DNA of 62,155 bases from Thalassobacillus devorans MSP14. GTDB lineage: Bacteria > Bacillota > Bacilli > Bacillales > Halobacillaceae. Made by a program: the position numbers and the translations under genes. The stretch spans positions 1-62,155 of the forward strand of contig NZ_AWXW01000027.1 in NCBI RefSeq assembly GCF_000496835.1. The letters are read 5' to 3'. Shown here piece by piece: positions 9,734 to 19,030 of the stretch. How positions within the stretch are numbered: the first letter of the stretch is position 1; every line of letters starts with the position of its first letter. The notes under the pieces are model-generated. The model was not told the DNA's origin. It was given only the letters and a program-made list of their open reading frames with translations, and did no database searches.

Positions 9734-10912
9734 ATGATCAACTATACAGCCATCGTACTTGCGGCTGGCCAGGGGAAGCGGATGAAAGCAGGAAGAAATA
9801 AACAATTCCTGCTGTTGAAGGAAAAACCTCTGATTATACATACTTTATCTGTCTTTGATACAGATGAGTGGTGCAAGGAAATTATTTTGGTCATTAATAA
9901 AAATGAACGGGAAAGCATGCAGTCATTGATTAGATCTTACCCCTTCCACACAACGATCCGGTTTGTTGAAGGCGGAAAAGAACGTCAGGATAGTGTCTAC
10001 GAAGGCCTGCAATATGTTTCGGATAAAGGTATTCCTGTCCTTATCCACGATGGAGCCCGGCCTTTTGTAGAACATCTGCATTTACATGAATTGGCAGAAA
10101 TGACACGTCAGCACGAGGCTGCTTTGCTTGCTGTACCAGTTACCGATACGATCAAGCAGCGGGATGGAAATAAACTTAAGACGCTGGAACGGGATAGTCT
10201 GTGGGCTGCACAGACGCCGCAAAGCTTTTCCTATCCATTGATACTCGAGGCTCATGAACAGGCGAAAGCTACTGGCTATTACGGTACGGATGATGCCTCA
10301 CTTGTGGAGCGGATGGGAAGAGATGTAGCGGTGGTACAAGGAAGCTATGATAATATGAAATTGACAACACCGGAAGATAAGGTGAAAGCCCAGTCGCAGC
10401 TGTCAAAATACAACCAGACAGGGGATGAAGGAATGTTTCGGATAGGACAAGGGTTTGATGTACATCAATTAGCCGAAGGAAGAAAATGCATCATAGGCGG
10501 AGTGGAAATTCCTCATGAGAAAGGCTTGCTTGGACATTCCGATGCTGATGTATTACTTCATACCGTTGCTGACGCTTGTTTAGGGGCGATAGGAGAAGGG
10601 GATATCGGGAAACATTTTCCTGATACAGATGAAGCATTCAAGGATGCTGATTCCTCCGAACTGCTTCAACAAGTTTGGGGCTTTGTACAGGATAAAGGCT
10701 ATCGACTTGGTAACCTGGATTGTACGGTCATTGCCCAGGCTCCAAAAATGGCCCCTTATATTTATGAAATCAGAGAAAATATAGCAGCTTTACTATCGAC
10801 GGATATAACCCGTATTAACGTAAAAGCGACTACCACGGAAAAACTTGGTTTTCCTGGAAGAGGAGAAGGAATTGCTGCCCAGGCAGTTGTACTTTTGCAG
10901 AATGATAACTAA
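9734..10912 (+). CDS. ispDF: Bifunctional IspD-IspF fusion (MEP pathway)
   Basis: One open frame of 392 residues holds two enzymes of the methylerythritol phosphate pathway. Residues 1-233 are IspD (MEP cytidylyltransferase): [24 protein letters not shown] and [11 protein letters not shown] are seen. Residues 234-392 are IspF (cyclodiphosphate synthase): GQGFDVHQL with the metal-binding Dx[11 protein letters not shown] and [14 protein letters not shown]. Both halves are full length compared with the separate B. subtilis enzymes, and the join is where IspD would normally stop. An internal ATG at 10433, preceded by AGGGG (10420-10424), could still give free IspF. The intermediate IspE step is not encoded here. 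The ATG at 9734 is preferred over GTG at 9731 by spacing from GGATGG. Confidence 0.93.
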   Translation: MINYTAIVLAAGQGKRMKAGRNKQFLLLKEKPLIIHTLSVFDTDEWCKEIILVINKNERESMQSLIRSYPFHTTIRFVEGGKERQDSVYEGLQYVSDKGIPVLIHDGARPFVEHLHLHELAEMTRQHEAALLAVPVTDTIKQRDGNKLKTLERDSLWAAQTPQSFSYPLILEAHEQAKATGYYGTDDASLVERMGRDVAVVQGSYDNMKLTTPEDKVKAQSQLSKYNQTGDEGMFRIGQGFDVHQLAEGRKCIIGGVEIPHEKGLLGHSDADVLLHTVADACLGAIGEGDIGKHFPDTDEAFKDADSSELLQQVWGFVQDKGYRLGNLDCTVIAQAPKMAPYIYEIRENIAALLSTDITRINVKATTTEKLGFPGRGEGIAAQAVVLLQNDN

Positions 10913-10993
10913 TCAGCAGGAAAAAATGATAAAATAGGACAAGGTAACGAACGTCCTTTAGTGGAGCGGAAATCAGAAAGGGGTAAACATACT

Positions 10994-12463
10994 ATGAGTA
11001 ACGAAGTACGTGTGCGTTATGCACCAAGTCCGACAGGGAACCTTCATATCGGGAATGCTCGTACGGCATTGTTCAATTATTTATATGCACGTCATTTAAA
11101 TGGAAAATTCATCATCCGGGTGGAAGACACCGATGAGAAGCGTAATGTCGAAGGCGGCGAAAAAAGCCAGCTGGACTATTTGAAGTGGCTTGGCATCGAG
11201 TGGGATGAAGGTGCCGATGTTGGAGGGGAATACGGTCCATACCGTCAAATGGAACGTCTTGATATTTATCGTAAATATATTGATGAACTATTGGAGCGCG
11301 ATCTTGCGTATAAGTGCTATATGACCGCTGAGGAGTTAGAGCAGGAACGTGAAGAGCAGCGTTCGAAAGGACAAGTCCCTAAGTATTCTGGTGCTCATGC
11401 TAATTTGACCCAGGAACAATGTGAACAATTCGAATCGGAAGGACGCGAGCCAAGTATCCGACTTCGTGTGCCGAAAGATCATACCTATAAGTTTGATGAT
11501 ATTGTACGTGGTGATATCAGTTTTGATTCCAGTGATTTCGGTGATTGGGTCATCGTGAAGAAAAATGGCATACCGACCTATAATTTCGCCGTTGCTATTG
11601 ATGATTATCTGATGGGCATATCTCATGTACTGCGTGGAGAAGAGCATATATCTAACACACCGAAACAGATGATGGTCTATGATGCGTTCGGATGGGAGCC
11701 GCCTAAGTTCGGGCATATGACTTTAATACTGAATGAAAACCGTAAGAAGTTGAGTAAGCGCGATGAGCATATTCTGCAATTCATCGAACAGTATAAGAAC
11801 CTTGGTTATTTGCCAGAAGCATTATTCAATTTCATTACGTTACTGGGATGGTCTCCAGTAGGGGAAGAAGAAATTTTCACCAAAGATCAATTCATCCAGA
11901 TGTTCGATCCTGAGCGCCTGTCGACTTCGCCGGCGGTATTTGATCCAGCTAAATTGAAATGGATGAACAATCAATACATCAAATCAGCTGATTTCGACCA
12001 GGTGGTCGACCTTACGTTGCCTCATTTGATCCAGGCTGGACGTCTTCCGGAAGATATGGATGGGGAAGAGCGGAAGTGGGCGCTGGAACTAATCAGCCTT
12101 TATCATGAACAATTAAGCTACGGTTCTGAAATCGTCGAACTGACAGAGTTATTCTTCAAACAGGAGATCGAGTATGACAGTGAAGCGATGGAAGTCCTGG
12201 AAGGAGAACAGGTTCCTGAAGTTCTGGAAACGTTCAAGCAGAAACTTGCAGAGCTTGAGGAAGTGAACCCGCAGAATATCAAAGCCCAAATCAAAGCGGT
12301 ACAAAAAGAGACTGGTCACAAGGGCAAAAAGCTATTCATGCCGATTCGTGTTGCTACGACAGGACAGACCCATGGACCAGAACTTCCAGACGCTATTCAT
12401 TTACTTGGCATCGATACCGTAACAGTACGTTTGAACGACGTACTGAAAAAGCTGGAAGCCTAA
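10994..12463 (+). CDS. gltX: Glutamate--tRNA ligase
   Basis: GltX charges tRNA-Glu; in Bacillus it also misacylates tRNA-Gln, which GatCAB then corrects. The 489-residue protein shows the class I motifs: HIGN in [20 protein letters not shown] near residue 17 and KLSKR near residue 252, with the GEYGPYRQ region between. The ATG at 10994, preceded by AAAGGGG, gives [15 protein letters not shown], which matches the family; an in-frame GTG at 10961 would add an unsupported extension. It lies 81 bases after ispDF. Confidence 0.96.
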   Translation: MSNEVRVRYAPSPTGNLHIGNARTALFNYLYARHLNGKFIIRVEDTDEKRNVEGGEKSQLDYLKWLGIEWDEGADVGGEYGPYRQMERLDIYRKYIDELLERDLAYKCYMTAEELEQEREEQRSKGQVPKYSGAHANLTQEQCEQFESEGREPSIRLRVPKDHTYKFDDIVRGDISFDSSDFGDWVIVKKNGIPTYNFAVAIDDYLMGISHVLRGEEHISNTPKQMMVYDAFGWEPPKFGHMTLILNENRKKLSKRDEHILQFIEQYKNLGYLPEALFNFITLLGWSPVGEEEIFTKDQFIQMFDPERLSTSPAVFDPAKLKWMNNQYIKSADFDQVVDLTLPHLIQAGRLPEDMDGEERKWALELISLYHEQLSYGSEIVELTELFFKQEIEYDSEAMEVLEGEQVPEVLETFKQKLAELEEVNPQNIKAQIKAVQKETGHKGKKLFMPIRVATTGQTHGPELPDAIHLLGIDTVTVRLNDVLKKLEA

Positions 12464-12534
12464 ATGATTCACAAAGGATCAGGATTGTAATATAGTAATA
12501 ATACATTTAAAGGCTTCGTATGATATAAAACGTT

Positions 12535-12766
12535 GATGAGGAAAAGTAGAAAACGGACACCTTACACAGAGATGACCACCTTGGCTGAAAGTGGTTTTAA
12601 GGGCTGTTTTTGAAAATGCCCCTCTGAGTCTTTCGTCGAAATAATAAGTAGACGAAAGCGGGTTCTCCCGTTACAGGGATCAAGTTGGAGAAAGTTATTT
12701 TCTCAAACAGAGTGGAACCGCGCCTGAAGCGTCTCTGTGCTGATAAGCATAGAGACGCTTTTTTAT
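12535..12766 (+). promoter_or_regulatory. T-box riboswitch, probably cysteine-specific
   Basis: The region has the parts of a T-box leader: a GATGAGGAAAAGTAG segment of stem I, an apical arm around 12573-12600, a specifier loop, the T-box sequence AGAGTGGAACCGCG (12709-12722), and a terminator. The specifier is read as TGC (Cys) at 12617-12619, which fits the downstream cysE-cysS genes. Uncharged tRNA-Cys should bind, form the antiterminator and allow transcription. The T-box call is firm; the exact specifier is inferred by eye. Confidence 0.9.
12728..12766 (+). terminator. T-box regulated terminator
   Basis: AGCGTCTCTGTGC pairs with GCATAGAGACGCT and is followed by TTTTTT. The T-box antiterminator competes with this stem. 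Confidence 0.9.
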
Positions 12767-12859
12767 ACTTTAAGAAAGTTTAAGTTTTAAAGGATTAAAG
12801 TATAAGAAAATGCTAAGGCTTTCGCCAAAAGTACCTGGCGACAGACCAAGTTTTCTAAT
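12762..12859 (-). repeat. Structured dispersed repeat, copy 1
   Basis: Read on the minus strand, this stretch matches 59739-59840 on the plus strand over about 100 bases with substitutions and small gaps. Shared blocks include ATTAGAAAACTTGG, GGCGAAAGCCTTAG (GGTGAAAGCCTTAG in the other copy), TTCTTATACTTTAATCCTTT and TATACTTTAA. Each copy folds into two hairpins. It abuts the T-box terminator on the left and ends just before the cysE ribosome-binding site. Confidence 0.75.
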
Positions 12860-12879
12860 ATTAGTCAAGGAGGTCAAGT

Positions 12880-13551
12880 ATGGGGCTATTCAAGATGTTC
12901 AAGGAAGATGTCGAAGTCGTGTTTGATCAGGACCCGGCTGCACGTACGTATTTTGAAGTCATTCTTACCTATTCCGGGTTGCATGCTATTTGGTCACACA
13001 GGGTGGCCCATGCTTGTTATAAGCGGAAGTTTTTCTTCATCGCCCGCGTCATATCCCAGGTAAGCCGTTTCTTTACCGGGATTGAGATACATCCAGGAGC
13101 AACAATCGGACGCCGCTTTTTCATCGACCATGGTATGGGTGTAGTTATTGGGGAAACCTGTGAAATAGGGGATAATGTGACCATTTTCCAGGGAGTTACT
13201 CTTGGCGGCACAGGAAAAGAAAAAGGGAAAAGGCACCCTACGCTGCTTGATAATTCCCTTGTTGCTACAGGTGCAAAAGTGCTCGGTTCGATTACAATCG
13301 GGGAAAATTCCAAAGTCGGGGCAGGTTCTGTAGTGCTGAAAGATGTACCTGATAATTCTACTGTTGTAGGAATCCCGGGACGTGTCGTCATCCAGGACGG
13401 AGTAAAAGTAAGGGAAAAAGACTTGGATCACCATAAGCTTCCTGATCCTGTTTATGATCGGTTGAAGTTGATGGAGGAAGAAATCATGCGGCTAAGAAAA
13501 CAGATTGACGATAGCGAAGGAGCGATTCACGATGGCCATAAAAATTTATAA
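12880..13551 (+). CDS. cysE: Serine O-acetyltransferase
   Basis: CysE makes O-acetylserine from serine and acetyl-CoA, the precursor of cysteine. The 223-residue protein has the N-terminal helical region ([15 protein letters not shown]) and a C-terminal left-handed beta helix of hexapeptide repeats ([36 protein letters not shown]). The catalytic DH pair (FIDHGMG) and a downstream His (KRHP) are present. AAGGAGG precedes the ATG. It is the first gene after the T-box leader and overlaps cysS by 20 bases. Confidence 0.97.
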   Translation: MGLFKMFKEDVEVVFDQDPAARTYFEVILTYSGLHAIWSHRVAHACYKRKFFFIARVISQVSRFFTGIEIHPGATIGRRFFIDHGMGVVIGETCEIGDNVTIFQGVTLGGTGKEKGKRHPTLLDNSLVATGAKVLGSITIGENSKVGAGSVVLKDVPDNSTVVGIPGRVVIQDGVKVREKDLDHHKLPDPVYDRLKLMEEEIMRLRKQIDDSEGAIHDGHKNL

Positions 13552-14926
13552 TACCCTTAAGCGGAAGAAAGAGGTATTCACCCCCCTGGAAGAAGGGAAG
13601 GTGAAAATGTATGTATGCGGTCCGACCGTATATAACTACATCCATATCGGGAATGCCCGCCCGGCTATCGTATTTGATACCGTGCGCCGGTATTTTGAAT
13701 ATAAAGGATATGAGGTAGACTACGTCCTCAACTTTACGGATGTTGATGATAAATTGATAAAAGCGGCAAATGAATTGGGAGAAGAAGTACCGACTATTGC
13801 TGACCGATTCATTTCTGCCTATAAGGAAGATGTCAAAGCGTTCGGTGTTAAAGAGGCGGTCCATCATCCCCGTGTTACAGAAAATATGACCGAAATTATT
13901 GCTTTCATCGAAGGGCTGATTGAAAAAGGGCATGCTTATGAATCCGATGGGGATGTCTATTTCAAAACACGTTCCTTTGAGGGGTATGGCAAGCTTTCCC
14001 ACCAATCGGTCGAGGAACTGCGCACCGGCGCAAGAATCCAGGTAGGGGAAAAGAAAGAAGACCCTCTCGATTTCACATTATGGAAACAGGCAAAGCCAGG
14101 AGAGATTTCCTGGGACAGCCCGTGGGGAAAAGGCCGTCCTGGCTGGCATATCGAATGCTCGACGATGGCTAAAAAGTATTTGGGAGAAACGATCGATATC
14201 CATGCCGGCGGTCAGGACTTGACTTTCCCCCACCATGAGAATGAAATTGCCCAATCGGAAGCTCATAATTGCCAGACCTTCGCTAATTACTGGATGCACA
14301 ACGGGTACATTAATGTTGAAAATGAAAAGATGTCCAAGTCGTTAGGGAACTTCGTCCTGGCCCATGACTTGATTCAAAAACACGACCCCAATATCATCCG
14401 CTTCTTTATGTTGAGTGTTCATTATCGTCATCCTATCAACTTCAGTGACGCGTTATTAGAAGGGGCGAAAAACAGTTTTGACCGTATCCGGAATGCTTAT
14501 GAAAATCTGCAGCATCGAAAAAAAGCGAGTCTGAATTTACAGGAACACAACGAGTGGCTGGATAAAGTGAATGATCATAAACAGCGTTTTGAAGAAGAAA
14601 TGGACGATGATTTCAATACAGCAAACGCCATTTCAGTTTTATTCGATTTGACCAAAGATGCCAACCTCTACTTACAGTCGCAGCAAACTTCCACAGAAGT
14701 AGTGGAAGCATTCGAGGAAGCGCTTGTTAACCTTACGGGAATTTTGGGCCTTGAATTAAAGCAGGAGGAATTGGTCGATGAAGAAGTCGAAGCAATGATT
14801 CAAAAGCGTATCGAGGCCAGAAAGAACCGGAATTTTGAACTTGCCGATCAAATCCGGGACGACTTGAAAGCACGGAATATCATTTTGGAAGATACACCGC
14901 AAGGCACACGCTGGAAACGAGGTTGA
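13532..14926 (+). CDS. cysS: Cysteine--tRNA ligase
   Basis: CysS charges tRNA-Cys. The 464-residue protein shows the HIGH-like HIGN motif ([14 protein letters not shown]), KMSKSLGN, and zinc ligands in [18 protein letters not shown] and [12 protein letters not shown]. The ATG at 13532 lies inside the end of cysE with GAAGGAG ahead; this start matches the family ([14 protein letters not shown]). Sharing a T-box with cysE links cysteine supply to its charging. Confidence 0.97.
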   Translation: MAIKIYNTLKRKKEVFTPLEEGKVKMYVCGPTVYNYIHIGNARPAIVFDTVRRYFEYKGYEVDYVLNFTDVDDKLIKAANELGEEVPTIADRFISAYKEDVKAFGVKEAVHHPRVTENMTEIIAFIEGLIEKGHAYESDGDVYFKTRSFEGYGKLSHQSVEELRTGARIQVGEKKEDPLDFTLWKQAKPGEISWDSPWGKGRPGWHIECSTMAKKYLGETIDIHAGGQDLTFPHHENEIAQSEAHNCQTFANYWMHNGYINVENEKMSKSLGNFVLAHDLIQKHDPNIIRFFMLSVHYRHPINFSDALLEGAKNSFDRIRNAYENLQHRKKASLNLQEHNEWLDKVNDHKQRFEEEMDDDFNTANAISVLFDLTKDANLYLQSQQTSTEVVEAFEEALVNLTGILGLELKQEELVDEEVEAMIQKRIEARKNRNFELADQIRDDLKARNIILEDTPQGTRWKRG

Positions 14927-15328
14927 ATGATGGCAGAGATAGAAGTGAAGCAAATGAAAAGCCTTGCCCTTGCCTATATGGGTGATGCCGTCTATGAAAT
15001 GTATGTACGGCATCACTTGTTAAAGCAGGGGGCTGTGATGCCGAATCAGCTGCACCGCTCTGCAGTCCGCTTCGTCGCGGCTACATCCCAGGCATCGGTT
15101 GTACAAGCCTGGCTTACTGATGAATTTTTAACAGGAGAAGAACAAGCGGTCGTAAGAAGAGGGCGAAATGCTAAATCGGGCTCCATCCCCAAAAACACCG
15201 ATGTACAAACTTATCGGTACAGTACGGGGTTTGAAGCCTTGCTAGGTTACCACTATTTATCTGGAAATACAGACCGGCTGGATCAATTGGTGGCGGATGC
15301 CATCCGGCAAGTAGAAGAAAGGAGTTGA
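14927..15328 (+). CDS. mrnC: Mini-ribonuclease 3
   Basis: MrnC is a small RNase III-like enzyme without a double-stranded RNA-binding domain; in B. subtilis it matures the ends of 23S rRNA. The 133-residue protein has the signature [19 protein letters not shown] with the catalytic Asp, and RRGRNAKSG followed by [14 protein letters not shown]. It starts at the base after the cysS stop; a second ATG at 14930 is equally possible. It is followed 4 bases later by rlmB, so rRNA processing and modification genes are coupled. Confidence 0.95.
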   Translation: MMAEIEVKQMKSLALAYMGDAVYEMYVRHHLLKQGAVMPNQLHRSAVRFVAATSQASVVQAWLTDEFLTGEEQAVVRRGRNAKSGSIPKNTDVQTYRYSTGFEALLGYHYLSGNTDRLDQLVADAIRQVEERS

Positions 15329-15332
15329 TAGT

Positions 15333-16076
15333 ATGAGTGAGGAATGGATCATTGGAAAAAATCCCGTGTTTGAAGCACTGAAATCAGGCCGCACGATCAA
15401 TAAAGTGTTTGTTTCCGATCAACTGCAGCATCAAGCCTTTCAAAAAATCCAGCATCTGGCAAAAGAGAATGGTGCGCTTGTTCAAAAAGTGCCGAGAAAG
15501 AAGATCGACCAGCTGGTAGACGGGAACCACCAAGGGGTAGCCGCTTCTGTTGCCGCCTACGATTACAGTTCATTAGATGACTTATTTGCAAAAGCCGAAG
15601 CATTGGGAGAAGCGCCTTTTTTCATCATCCTTGATGAAATCTCAGACCCTCACAATCTTGGTTCTGTGCTAAGAACTGCCGATGCAGTCGGAGCGCATGG
15701 CGTGATTATTCCAAAGCGTCGTTCTGTGGGATTGACAGCGACCGTAGCAAAAACATCCGCAGGGGCGATTGAGTATATTCCGGTTGCCCGAGTCACCAAT
15801 CTATCCCGCACCATCGACGAATTGAAGGAACGACACGTATGGGTTGCAGGTACCGATGCGGAAGGTATCGAAGATTATCGTCAATTAGATGGGGAGATGG
15901 CGATTGCGCTTGTCATCGGTAGTGAAGGCAAAGGAGTCAGCCGCATTATCAAAGAAAAGTGTGACTGGACAATTAAGCTCCCGATGAAAGGGAAAGTAAC
16001 TTCGTTGAACGCCTCTGTAGCTGCTTCTCTGCTGATGTACGAAGTCTATCGCAAAAGAAACCCTTTAGGTAGATAA
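15333..16076 (+). CDS. rlmB: 23S rRNA (guanosine-2'-O-)-methyltransferase RlmB family
   Basis: This is a SPOUT-class (TrmH/SpoU) 2'-O-methyltransferase of 247 residues. An N-terminal substrate-binding domain (WIIGKNPVFEALKSGR) precedes the knotted domain with its three motifs: LDEISDPHNLGSVLRTADAV, IGSEGKGVSR and LNASVAASLLMYEV. The family methylates a guanosine in 23S rRNA; the exact position here is inferred from E. coli RlmB. AAAGGAG precedes the ATG. It lies between mrnC and rae1 with gaps of 4 and 2 bases. Confidence 0.92.
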   Translation: MSEEWIIGKNPVFEALKSGRTINKVFVSDQLQHQAFQKIQHLAKENGALVQKVPRKKIDQLVDGNHQGVAASVAAYDYSSLDDLFAKAEALGEAPFFIILDEISDPHNLGSVLRTADAVGAHGVIIPKRRSVGLTATVAKTSAGAIEYIPVARVTNLSRTIDELKERHVWVAGTDAEGIEDYRQLDGEMAIALVIGSEGKGVSRIIKEKCDWTIKLPMKGKVTSLNASVAASLLMYEVYRKRNPLGR

Positions 16077-16078
16077 CT

Positions 16079-16588
16079 ATGATTGTATTACTTGTTGATG
16101 GTTATAACATGATAGGTGCCTGGCCCGAGTTGAAAAAATACAAAGATAAAGACCTCGCCCAGGCGCGTGATCTGCTGATTGACATGATGGCTGAGTATCA
16201 ATCCTATACCGGCGATCGTGTCATCATCGTATTTGATGCTTATCATGTCAGGGGGCTGGCAAACAAAGAAAATAGCCATCGCGTTGAAGTCATTTTCACC
16301 CGGGAAAATGAAACTGCTGATGAACGAATCGAGAAACTGGCGGGTGATCTGAATGACATCCGAACACAAGTTTATGTGGCAACCTCCGATTATGCTGAGC
16401 AACGGACAATTTTTGGGCAGGGAGCTTTAAGGAAGTCGGCGCGAGAGCTTTATATTGAAGTGAAAAACATCGAGAAAAGTATAGAAAAGGACGTAGAATC
16501 TCATAAACAAATTAAATATCAGCCAAAGATTCCGATAAAAAAAGAGGTGCTGGATGTATTTGAGAAGTGGCGCCGAGGTGATAAATGA
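16079..16588 (+). CDS. rae1: NYN-domain endoribonuclease Rae1 (YacP)
   Basis: The 169-residue protein belongs to the NYN/PIN-like YacP family. The signature LLVDGYNMIGAWPEL with its catalytic Asp is at the N-terminus, and TSDYAEQR follows near residue 100. In B. subtilis Rae1 enters the ribosomal A site and cuts certain mRNAs during translation. The start lies 2 bases after the rlmB stop, so its translation is likely coupled. It is the last gene of the cysE operon. Confidence 0.93.
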   Translation: MIVLLVDGYNMIGAWPELKKYKDKDLAQARDLLIDMMAEYQSYTGDRVIIVFDAYHVRGLANKENSHRVEVIFTRENETADERIEKLAGDLNDIRTQVYVATSDYAEQRTIFGQGALRKSARELYIEVKNIEKSIEKDVESHKQIKYQPKIPIKKEVLDVFEKWRRGDK

Positions 16589-16601
16589 GCCAAGAGCCTT
16601 G

Positions 16602-16631
16602 TTGACGTTTTGGAAAGGCTTACTGTATAAT
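16602..16631 (+). promoter_or_regulatory. sigH promoter (sigma-A type)
   Basis: TTGACG (16602-16607) and TATAAT (16626-16631) are 18 bases apart and lie 42 bases ahead of the sigH start. A sigma-A promoter for sigH fits B. subtilis, where AbrB represses it. Confidence 0.82.
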
Positions 16632-16672
16632 ATTTCTATATTCAGGGCACTACGGGTCGGGGGGAATCCTGA

Positions 16673-17323
16673 GTGAGCATCGTTCAAAAAGAGTTGCACA
16701 CCTATGATTATGAAAAGCTGGAAGATGAAGAAATTATTGAGCGGATCAACGAGGGTCAAAGCCAGGCGCTCGACTATCTGATCAATAAGTACAAGAACTT
16801 TGTCCGCGCGAAAGCCCGGACCTATTTTCTGATTGGTGCAGATCGTGAGGATATTGTGCAGGAAGGAATGATTGGTCTTTATAAAGCCATTCGGGATTAT
16901 AAAGAGGACAAGCTCTCATCCTTTAAAGCCTTCGCTGAATTATGTGTCACCCGCCAAATCATCACCGCTATCAAAACTGCCACTCGTCAAAAACATATTC
17001 CGTTGAATTCGTATGTTTCTTTGGACAAGCCGATTTATGATGAAGAATCCGACCGTACCCTATTGGACGTCATTGCCGGTTCAAAAGCTATTGATCCGCA
17101 AGAATTGATCATCAATAAGGAAAGATTCGGAGACATGGAAGATAAAATTTCAGAATTGTTAAGCGACTTAGAAAGGAAAGTGCTGACCCTTTACTTGGAC
17201 GGCAGATCTTATCAGGAAATCTCCGCTGAATTGGACAGGCACGTGAAGTCGATCGATAATGCTTTGCAGCGAGTGAAACGAAAGCTGGAGAAATACCTGG
17301 AAGTAGCTGAAATCATATTATAA
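16673..17323 (+). CDS. sigH: RNA polymerase sigma-H factor
   Basis: SigH directs transcription of early sporulation and competence genes at the end of exponential growth. The 216-residue protein has sigma-70 region 2 (DREDIVQEGMIGLYKAIRDY, about residues 60-80) and region 4 (LDGRSYQEISAELDRHVKSI) with the spacer expected for SigH. Most of the protein matches B. subtilis SigH closely; the first 20 residues differ, as is usual. The start is GTG at 16673 with a G-rich site ahead. It has its own promoter. Confidence 0.97.
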   Translation: MSIVQKELHTYDYEKLEDEEIIERINEGQSQALDYLINKYKNFVRAKARTYFLIGADREDIVQEGMIGLYKAIRDYKEDKLSSFKAFAELCVTRQIITAIKTATRQKHIPLNSYVSLDKPIYDEESDRTLLDVIAGSKAIDPQELIINKERFGDMEDKISELLSDLERKVLTLYLDGRSYQEISAELDRHVKSIDNALQRVKRKLEKYLEVAEIIL

Positions 17324-17330
17324 CCCTGCA

Positions 17331-17359
17331 TTGACATGACTTGACAGGCGTGCTACATT
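17331..17359 (+). promoter_or_regulatory. Promoter before rpmG-secE
   Basis: TTGACA (17331-17336) and TACATT (17354-17359) are 17 bases apart. A second TTGACA at 17341 has no good -10. Confidence 0.75.
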
Positions 17360-17396
17360 TATGAGAGTGAAAATCCTCTTGATTCAGGGGTGTATG

Positions 17397-17546
17397 ATGA
17401 GAAAAAAAGTAGTCTTAGCCTGTACTGTATGTATGAGTAGAAATTATAGTTCATATAAAAACACGTCGAACCAGGCGGAACGGCTGGAGGTTCGTAAATT
17501 TTGTAAAAAATGCGGTAAGCATACATTGCACCGGGAAACAAAATAG
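17397..17546 (+). CDS. rpmG: 50S ribosomal protein L33, zinc-binding form
   Basis: L33 is a small 50S protein. The 49-residue length and the start [12 protein letters not shown] match Bacillus L33. Both zinc-binding pairs (ACTVC and FCKKCGK) are intact, so this is the C+ form. The ATG at 17397 is preferred to one at 17394 and to upstream in-frame starts on the basis of family length and of AGGGGTG ahead. It sits in the usual sigH-rpmG-secE-nusG order. Confidence 0.95.
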   Translation: MRKKVVLACTVCMSRNYSSYKNTSNQAERLEVRKFCKKCGKHTLHRETK

Positions 17547-17586
17547 AGAAAGAAGCCGACAGGCGCAACGTTGGGGGAGGTTTAGC

Positions 17587-17763
17587 ATGTTTAAGTTCTT
17601 GAAGAACGTGTCGCGTGAAATGCAGAAGGTCAGCTGGCCAAAAGGTCAGGAGCTTGTGCGCTACACAATTACTGTGTTAACCACTGTGGCATTTGTTTCT
17701 GTATTCTTCGCAGTTGTTGACTTGGGCATTTCTTGGGGTCTTGAATTCTTCTTCCCTGAATAA
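17587..17763 (+). CDS. secE: Preprotein translocase subunit SecE
   Basis: SecE stabilises SecY in the Sec translocase. This 58-residue protein has the short single-span Gram-positive form: an amphipathic N-terminus ending in EMQKVSWPKGQEL, the conserved SecE motif, and one transmembrane helix (TVLTTVAFVSVFFAVVDLG). GGGGGAGG lies ahead of the ATG. It is 40 bases after rpmG. A hairpin with a T-run separates it from nusG. Confidence 0.95.
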   Translation: MFKFLKNVSREMQKVSWPKGQELVRYTITVLTTVAFVSVFFAVVDLGISWGLEFFFPE

Positions 17764-17805
17764 TGCCGTCGGATTTATGCTATAATGGTGAATAAGATTT
17801 ACGTT

Positions 17806-17831
17806 TAAAAACCCGTTCCGCGGGTTTTTTC
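17806..17831 (+). terminator. Terminator-like hairpin between secE and nusG
   Basis: AAAACCCG and CGGGTTTT flank a short loop (TTCCG region), and TTTTTT follows. A TATAAT at 17780-17785 lies just upstream. The hairpin may set the ratio of nusG to upstream transcript. Confidence 0.82.
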
Positions 17832-17900
17832 AATGCTTAAATTTTTTAAAAAATAATTTGAAGATAAGGGAGGGAAGGGCAAGGAGCTTGTCCTGTATAC

Positions 17901-18434
17901 ATGGAAAAAAGATGGTATGTGGTTCACACCTATTCCGGTTACGAAAATAAAGTAAAAACAAATTTAGAAAAACGCGTCGAGTCAATGGGGATGGAAGATA
18001 AAATTTTCCGTGTCCTTGTACCAGAAGACGAAGAAACAGAAATAAAAAACGGGAAACGCAAGGTAGCAAAGAAGAAGGTGTTCCCTGGTTATGTGTTAGC
18101 TGAAATGGTGATGACCGATGATTCCTGGTATGTTGTGCGTAACACTCCCGGTGTAACCGGGTTTGTCGGGTCTACAGGCTCCGGTTCAAAGCCGATCCCT
18201 CTCTTGCCTGAAGAAGTCGATACGGTATTGAAACGAATGGGAATGAAAGAGAAGGTCGCAGACATCGATTTCGAATTGAAGGAAAGCGTCCAAGTGACAG
18301 ACGGGCCATTCGCTAATTTCACTGGTACGATTGAACATATTGACTTGGATAAACAGAAGGTGAAAGTTCACGTCAACATGTTTGGGCGGGAGACACCAGT
18401 AGAGCTGGACTTCTCGCAAATTGAAAAATTATAA
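17901..18434 (+). CDS. nusG: Transcription termination/antitermination factor NusG
   Basis: NusG binds RNA polymerase and affects pausing and termination. The 177-residue protein has the NGN domain (KRWYVVHTYSGYENKVKTNL at the start, then VFPGYVLAEM) and a C-terminal KOW domain (DGPFANFTGTIEHID). Length and order are those of Bacillus. It lies after the secE terminator-like hairpin and before the rplK promoter. Confidence 0.97.
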   Translation: MEKRWYVVHTYSGYENKVKTNLEKRVESMGMEDKIFRVLVPEDEETEIKNGKRKVAKKKVFPGYVLAEMVMTDDSWYVVRNTPGVTGFVGSTGSGSKPIPLLPEEVDTVLKRMGMKEKVADIDFELKESVQVTDGPFANFTGTIEHIDLDKQKVKVHVNMFGRETPVELDFSQIEKL

Positions 18435-18442
18435 CTCTACCC

Positions 18443-18471
18443 TTGCAAACAGGTCGTAAAGATGCTAAAAT
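18443..18471 (+). promoter_or_regulatory. Promoter before rplK
   Basis: TTGCAA (18443-18448) and TAAAAT (18466-18471) are 17 bases apart, about 110 bases ahead of rplK. Confidence 0.68.
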
Positions 18472-18578
18472 TTTTATGTTCTTTATGTGCCTCGGACAAA
18501 GAGGAAGTTAACATATTGTAATTTGAGTGGGAGGGCATCGCCCCATTACCACATCACGGACTTAAGGAGGTGTGTCTC

Positions 18579-19004
18579 GTGGCTAAAAAAGTAATCAAAG
18601 TAGTAAAACTTCAAATCCCTGCAGGTAAAGCGAACCCAGCACCACCTGTTGGACCAGCACTAGGTCAAGCGGGTATCAATATCATGGGTTTCTGTAAGGA
18701 ATTCAACGCTCGCACACAAGAACAAGCGGGAATGATCATTCCAGTTGAAATCACGGTATTTGAAGACCGTTCATTTACATTCATTACGAAAACTCCGCCA
18801 GCTGCAGTGCTTCTTAAGAAAGCAGCGGGCATTGATACTGCGTCAGGCGAACCGAACCGCAACAAAGTTGCGACGCTCAATCGTGACAAAGTAAGAGAGA
18901 TTGCGGAAACTAAAATGCCTGACTTGAATGCTGCTGACGTTGAAGCTGCTATGCGTATGGTAGAAGGTACAGCGCGTAGTATGGGTATCGTTATCGAAGA
19001 CTAA
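18579..19004 (+). CDS. rplK: 50S ribosomal protein L11
   Basis: L11 forms part of the GTPase-associated centre and is needed for RelA activation. The 141-residue length is standard. The proline-rich N-terminal domain ([20 protein letters not shown]) and the C-terminal rRNA-binding domain ([21 protein letters not shown]) are clear. The GTG at 18579 follows AAGGAGG and gives [14 protein letters not shown]; an in-frame GTG at 18570 overlaps that site and is rejected. Confidence 0.97.
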   Translation: MAKKVIKVVKLQIPAGKANPAPPVGPALGQAGINIMGFCKEFNARTQEQAGMIIPVEITVFEDRSFTFITKTPPAAVLLKKAAGIDTASGEPNRNKVATLNRDKVREIAETKMPDLNAADVEAAMRMVEGTARSMGIVIED

Positions 19005-19030
19005 TCCCACAGCGTCGCTCTATTGGAGTA

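Noticed and set aside
10913-10993. T-box or other riboswitch ahead of gltX
   Set aside because: The gap is only 81 bases and lacks a T-box sequence or terminator.
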